From Neodontobutis hainanensis (lineage: Eukaryota; Chordata; Actinopteri; Gobiiformes; Odontobutidae), in contig JALDNG010000022.1 of assembly GCA_024349245.1 (NCBI GenBank), forward strand, positions 15,423,501-15,487,500: a stretch of DNA of 64,000 nucleotides. The letters run 5' to 3'. The notes beneath the pieces are model-generated. The model made no database searches. It was not told the origin of the DNA and saw nothing but the letters and a program-made list of their open reading frames with translations. Position 1 is the stretch's first letter. Each line of letters begins with the position of its first letter. Of this stretch, positions 62,401 through 64,000 are shown one piece after another. The position numbers and the translations under genes are program-made.

Positions 62401-64000
62401 TATTAGTTCTAAACTGTTTTAAGCATTTATGTAAGATTGTCTATTCAAAAAAAAAAAAAAAGTATCTTAGTTGCATTGCATTTAGTTTTATTGACAAGGT
62501 GCATCAATACATAACCTTTTAGACTGTGCCCTCACTAAAGGACACACAACAACTGGGCACTACTACAATGATCCAGACTCATATGGGATTAGTTTATGTC
62601 TGTCTTGTTCTGCCGCAGAGTTACACAGTGGACAAGCTGCTGAGACGGAAGCTCTTCTGTAATAAACTAAAACTTTCTCTCTCCTCTCTCCTCAGCTCCT
62701 TGTCCACTTCCTACTTTCAATACCACTGTGGACTGTGACACTGGAGTGGCGTCCGTCCGATGGGCCAATGGCGTGCCTGGTGTCCTGTACTCGGTGTTGG
62801 CCGTGGTACCAGGAGGTGTGGAGCATACATGCAGTAGCTCGAGCGGCGGCTGTAATCTGGACAGATTGGAGTGTGGCACCAATTACAACGTTACGATCAC
62901 ACCGTCCAGAAGTGGATGTGTGGGCAGCAGCAGCACCGCACAAGTCGTCAGGACAGGTACGTTAATGCTCACATCTCAGTTTGCAAAAAGTCAGCCGTGT
63001 AATGTAGTGTAAGTATGTTTAAAATCTATCTGGAAACAAAGCAAACACAAAGGAATATGTGGCAAAATATTTGCTTTTGTATCTTAAGTTTCAGAGAAAC
63101 TGAACATGAACTATTATTACTTTCGTGCAGTCCCCTGCGTTCCTAAGTTGAATGAGGTGGAGATTGATTGTCTGACCAACGCGGCGTGGATCATGGGCAC
63201 TGAGTCCGCTGGGGCAGAAGACTATGTTATCACAGCGTTAGACAGCAAAAACATTGTCCAGACCTTCGAGTGTAACTCTACATTGGAGGACATGTGCTCT
63301 CTGCCTCCTCTGGCCTGCAGCATGAACTTCAGTTTCACAGTCCAGGCTCGAGACTATCAGTGCTCCAGTGCTCACAGTAACGCCGTCATGGCCGAGACAG
63401 GTACAACACTCTTAAACTATTAAACACAGATTTAAAATTTTACTGATGAGAAAAGAGAATGAAGCACTTCACTTTAGTATTCACGTGTCCTCAGGTCCCT
63501 GCTCCCCTTTGAACATTGTGAGTTCAGTGAATTGTGACAACAACATCATTTCCATCTCGTGGGAGGCCGTCGCTGGAGCAGTGTCATATACAGCCACACT
63601 CGAGGACTTTAATGGAAACACAACATGCTGCACTTCTTCACACAACAGCTGCAACATAAGTGATCTACCCTGTGGGCAGATGTACATCCTACTGCTCACC
63701 GCCGAGGGACGGACCTGCAACAGCTCCGAGAGCAGAGAAATGGCCAGGACAGGTATGGAAACAAAACATGGCTTGCTCCCAGAAGTCCCAGATTTACAGT
63801 GTTTCAAAACTAATTTACATAATCTGAGAACATTTTGACAACCCAACAAACCCTCCCTTTTTTTAGATTAACCTATTATCTCTTTTGTTGCCTAAGTGGC
63901 GTGTGTACCCGAGAACCTTCAGGCCAGTCTGAGCTGCAGTAGCAATGTGGCATCCATGTCGTGGAACCACAGCCTAGGAGGACAGCTGTACCGAGTGATG
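47421..64000 (+). CDS. FNDC7-like paralogue with at least 30 FN3 repeats (3' end beyond window)
   Basis: Exon 1 (47421-47474) encodes a signal peptide (MGLLGVLGLSLALVSFTQ) and exon 2 (47617-47635) is 19 bases, the same sizes as in the fndc7 gene 5' of it, so the two are tandem paralogues. FN3 exons then follow one by one in phase 1-1; coordinates are in the repeat-array entries. From repeat 5 nearly every module follows (A/V/G)PC-P...C...W...Y...C-x(5-8)-C...CG-xx-Y...C...TG, i.e. six cysteines, with N-glycosylation sequons often between cysteines 3 and 4 (CNSTTNSC, CTTNTTTC). No transmembrane span or stop is reached by 64000, so the protein exceeds about 2,600 residues. A large secreted or surface adhesive protein is inferred. 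The fish related-sequence members of FNDC7 are the likely orthology group. Repeat 10 contains a frame break, and repeat 30 is cut by the window edge. Confidence 0.85.
47690..47950. mobile_element. tRNA-derived SINE-like element
   Basis: The head carries a pol III A-box-like GGATTAGTGGTAGAGTGG (47691-47708) and a B-box-like GGTTTGATTCC (47714-47724). These are followed by a teleost SINE body (TTGGGCAAGACACTTAACCC) and the common tail AACTATATAAATGC (ending about 47950). It sits in the intron just before the first FN3 exon of the second fndc7 gene. Confidence 0.7.
48000..51589 (+). other. FN3 repeats 1-5 of the second fndc7-like gene
   Basis: Exons: 48000-48260, 48414-48674, 49024-49293, 49685-49948, then one FN3 split over 51127-51245 and 51448-51589. 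Repeats 1-3 lack the full six-cysteine pattern, as in the other paralogue. Repeat 4 gains five of the six (SCTTGDVTVLW, CNSTTNSCKISGISCG). The split repeat joins SVDSK to GVVQECLTEV in phase 0. This is the only FN3 in the window interrupted by an intron, though total length (261) and end phases remain normal. Confidence 0.85.
51875..57327 (+). other. FN3 repeats 6-17 of the second fndc7-like gene
   Basis: One exon per repeat: 51875-52141, 52708-52968, 53043-53303, 53419-53670, 53781-54036 (frame break), 54106-54369, 54463-54723, 55278-55532, 55650-55907, 56304-56567, 56737-56994, 57067-57327. Each starts after an AG acceptor with the completed codon for Ala, Val, Gly or Glu, then PC, and ends ...TG across the next donor. 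Some introns are under 100 bases (for example 52969-53042), which makes this a compact array. Confidence 0.88.
53781..54036 (+). other. Frameshifted FN3 exon (repeat 10 of second fndc7-like gene)
   Basis: The exon is 256 bases, one more than a phase 1-1 length. The first part reads APCVPTNVVAQTVCQQ...VTWQTSVG and runs into TAA at about 53921. The second part, CTSNGTSCRLENLTCGQTYN, is intact in the next frame. The break lies at about 53895-53915. The splice sites are intact. Confidence 0.8.
57533..57930. repeat. Dispersed repeat in the intron after FN3 repeat 17
   Basis: ACTTAGACAGACTTTATGGATCC, GGGAAATTGCTTGGTCACAG and an A/T-rich body ending TAAATTAAGTCCTGTTAAGAG match the same repeat type as 27776 and 46470. 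It accounts for much of this unusually long intron. Confidence 0.55.
58022..64000 (+). other. FN3 repeats 18-30 of the second fndc7-like gene (last one partial)
   Basis: Exons: 58022-58285, 58622-58885, 59108-59365, 59467-59727, 59880-60140, 60517-60777, 61045-61308, 61421-61681, 61786-62064, 62696-62956, 63131-63400, 63495-63752, 63897-64000 (cut by the window). The six-cysteine pattern holds in most. Repeat 26 (61786) is longest (279 bases) because of an extra Ile-rich stretch. Repeat 28 (63131) has Gly-Thr where the core Trp normally sits. Confidence 0.88.

Overview
This window is vertebrate nuclear DNA, most likely from a ray-finned (teleost) fish. It has many short exons with GT/AG introns, teleost-type dispersed repeats, a decayed non-LTR retrotransposon, and four genes recognisable from their proteins: dda1, ankmy1, stxbp3 and an FNDC7 family locus. 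No prokaryotic features are present. Gene models were assembled by hand from splice sites and codon phase.

Layout. Positions 240-2005 (minus) hold a complete dda1, a 102-residue subunit of DDB1-based ubiquitin ligases. Positions 3017-11783 (minus) hold a complete 19-exon ankmy1 (MORN repeats, ankyrin repeats, MYND zinc finger; 1,063 residues). Positions 13476-15705 (plus) hold an unrecognised gene made of internally duplicated, acidic, Ser/Glu/Pro-rich exons with a C-terminal helical/basic segment. It has two frame breaks and is flanked by a duplicated copy of its own 3' region. Positions 16562-27079 (minus) hold a complete 19-exon stxbp3 (Munc18-3 type SM protein, 596 residues). Positions 28385-29215 hold a LINE remnant.

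Positions 29735-40882 (plus) hold an FNDC7-like secreted protein gene with nine fibronectin type III (FN3) repeats. A tandem paralogue starts at 47421 and runs off the window at 64000 with at least 30 FN3 repeats. Both paralogues begin with a 54-base signal-peptide exon and a 19-base exon, and then carry one FN3 per phase 1-1 exon, with a single split exception. From about repeat 4 or 5 onward most repeats carry six cysteines, which is unusual for FN3 and points to disulfide-stabilised, heavily glycosylated extracellular modules.

How the parts relate: stxbp3 and fndc7 are neighbours in other vertebrates as I recall, so the right half looks like a conserved block, here arranged head to head with a local fndc7 expansion. 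dda1 and ankmy1 have unrelated functions. The most unusual items are the long six-cysteine FN3 array, the uncharacterised self-duplicated gene at 13.5-15.7 kb, and four single-base-type frame breaks in otherwise intact exons, which are either assembly errors or recent lesions.
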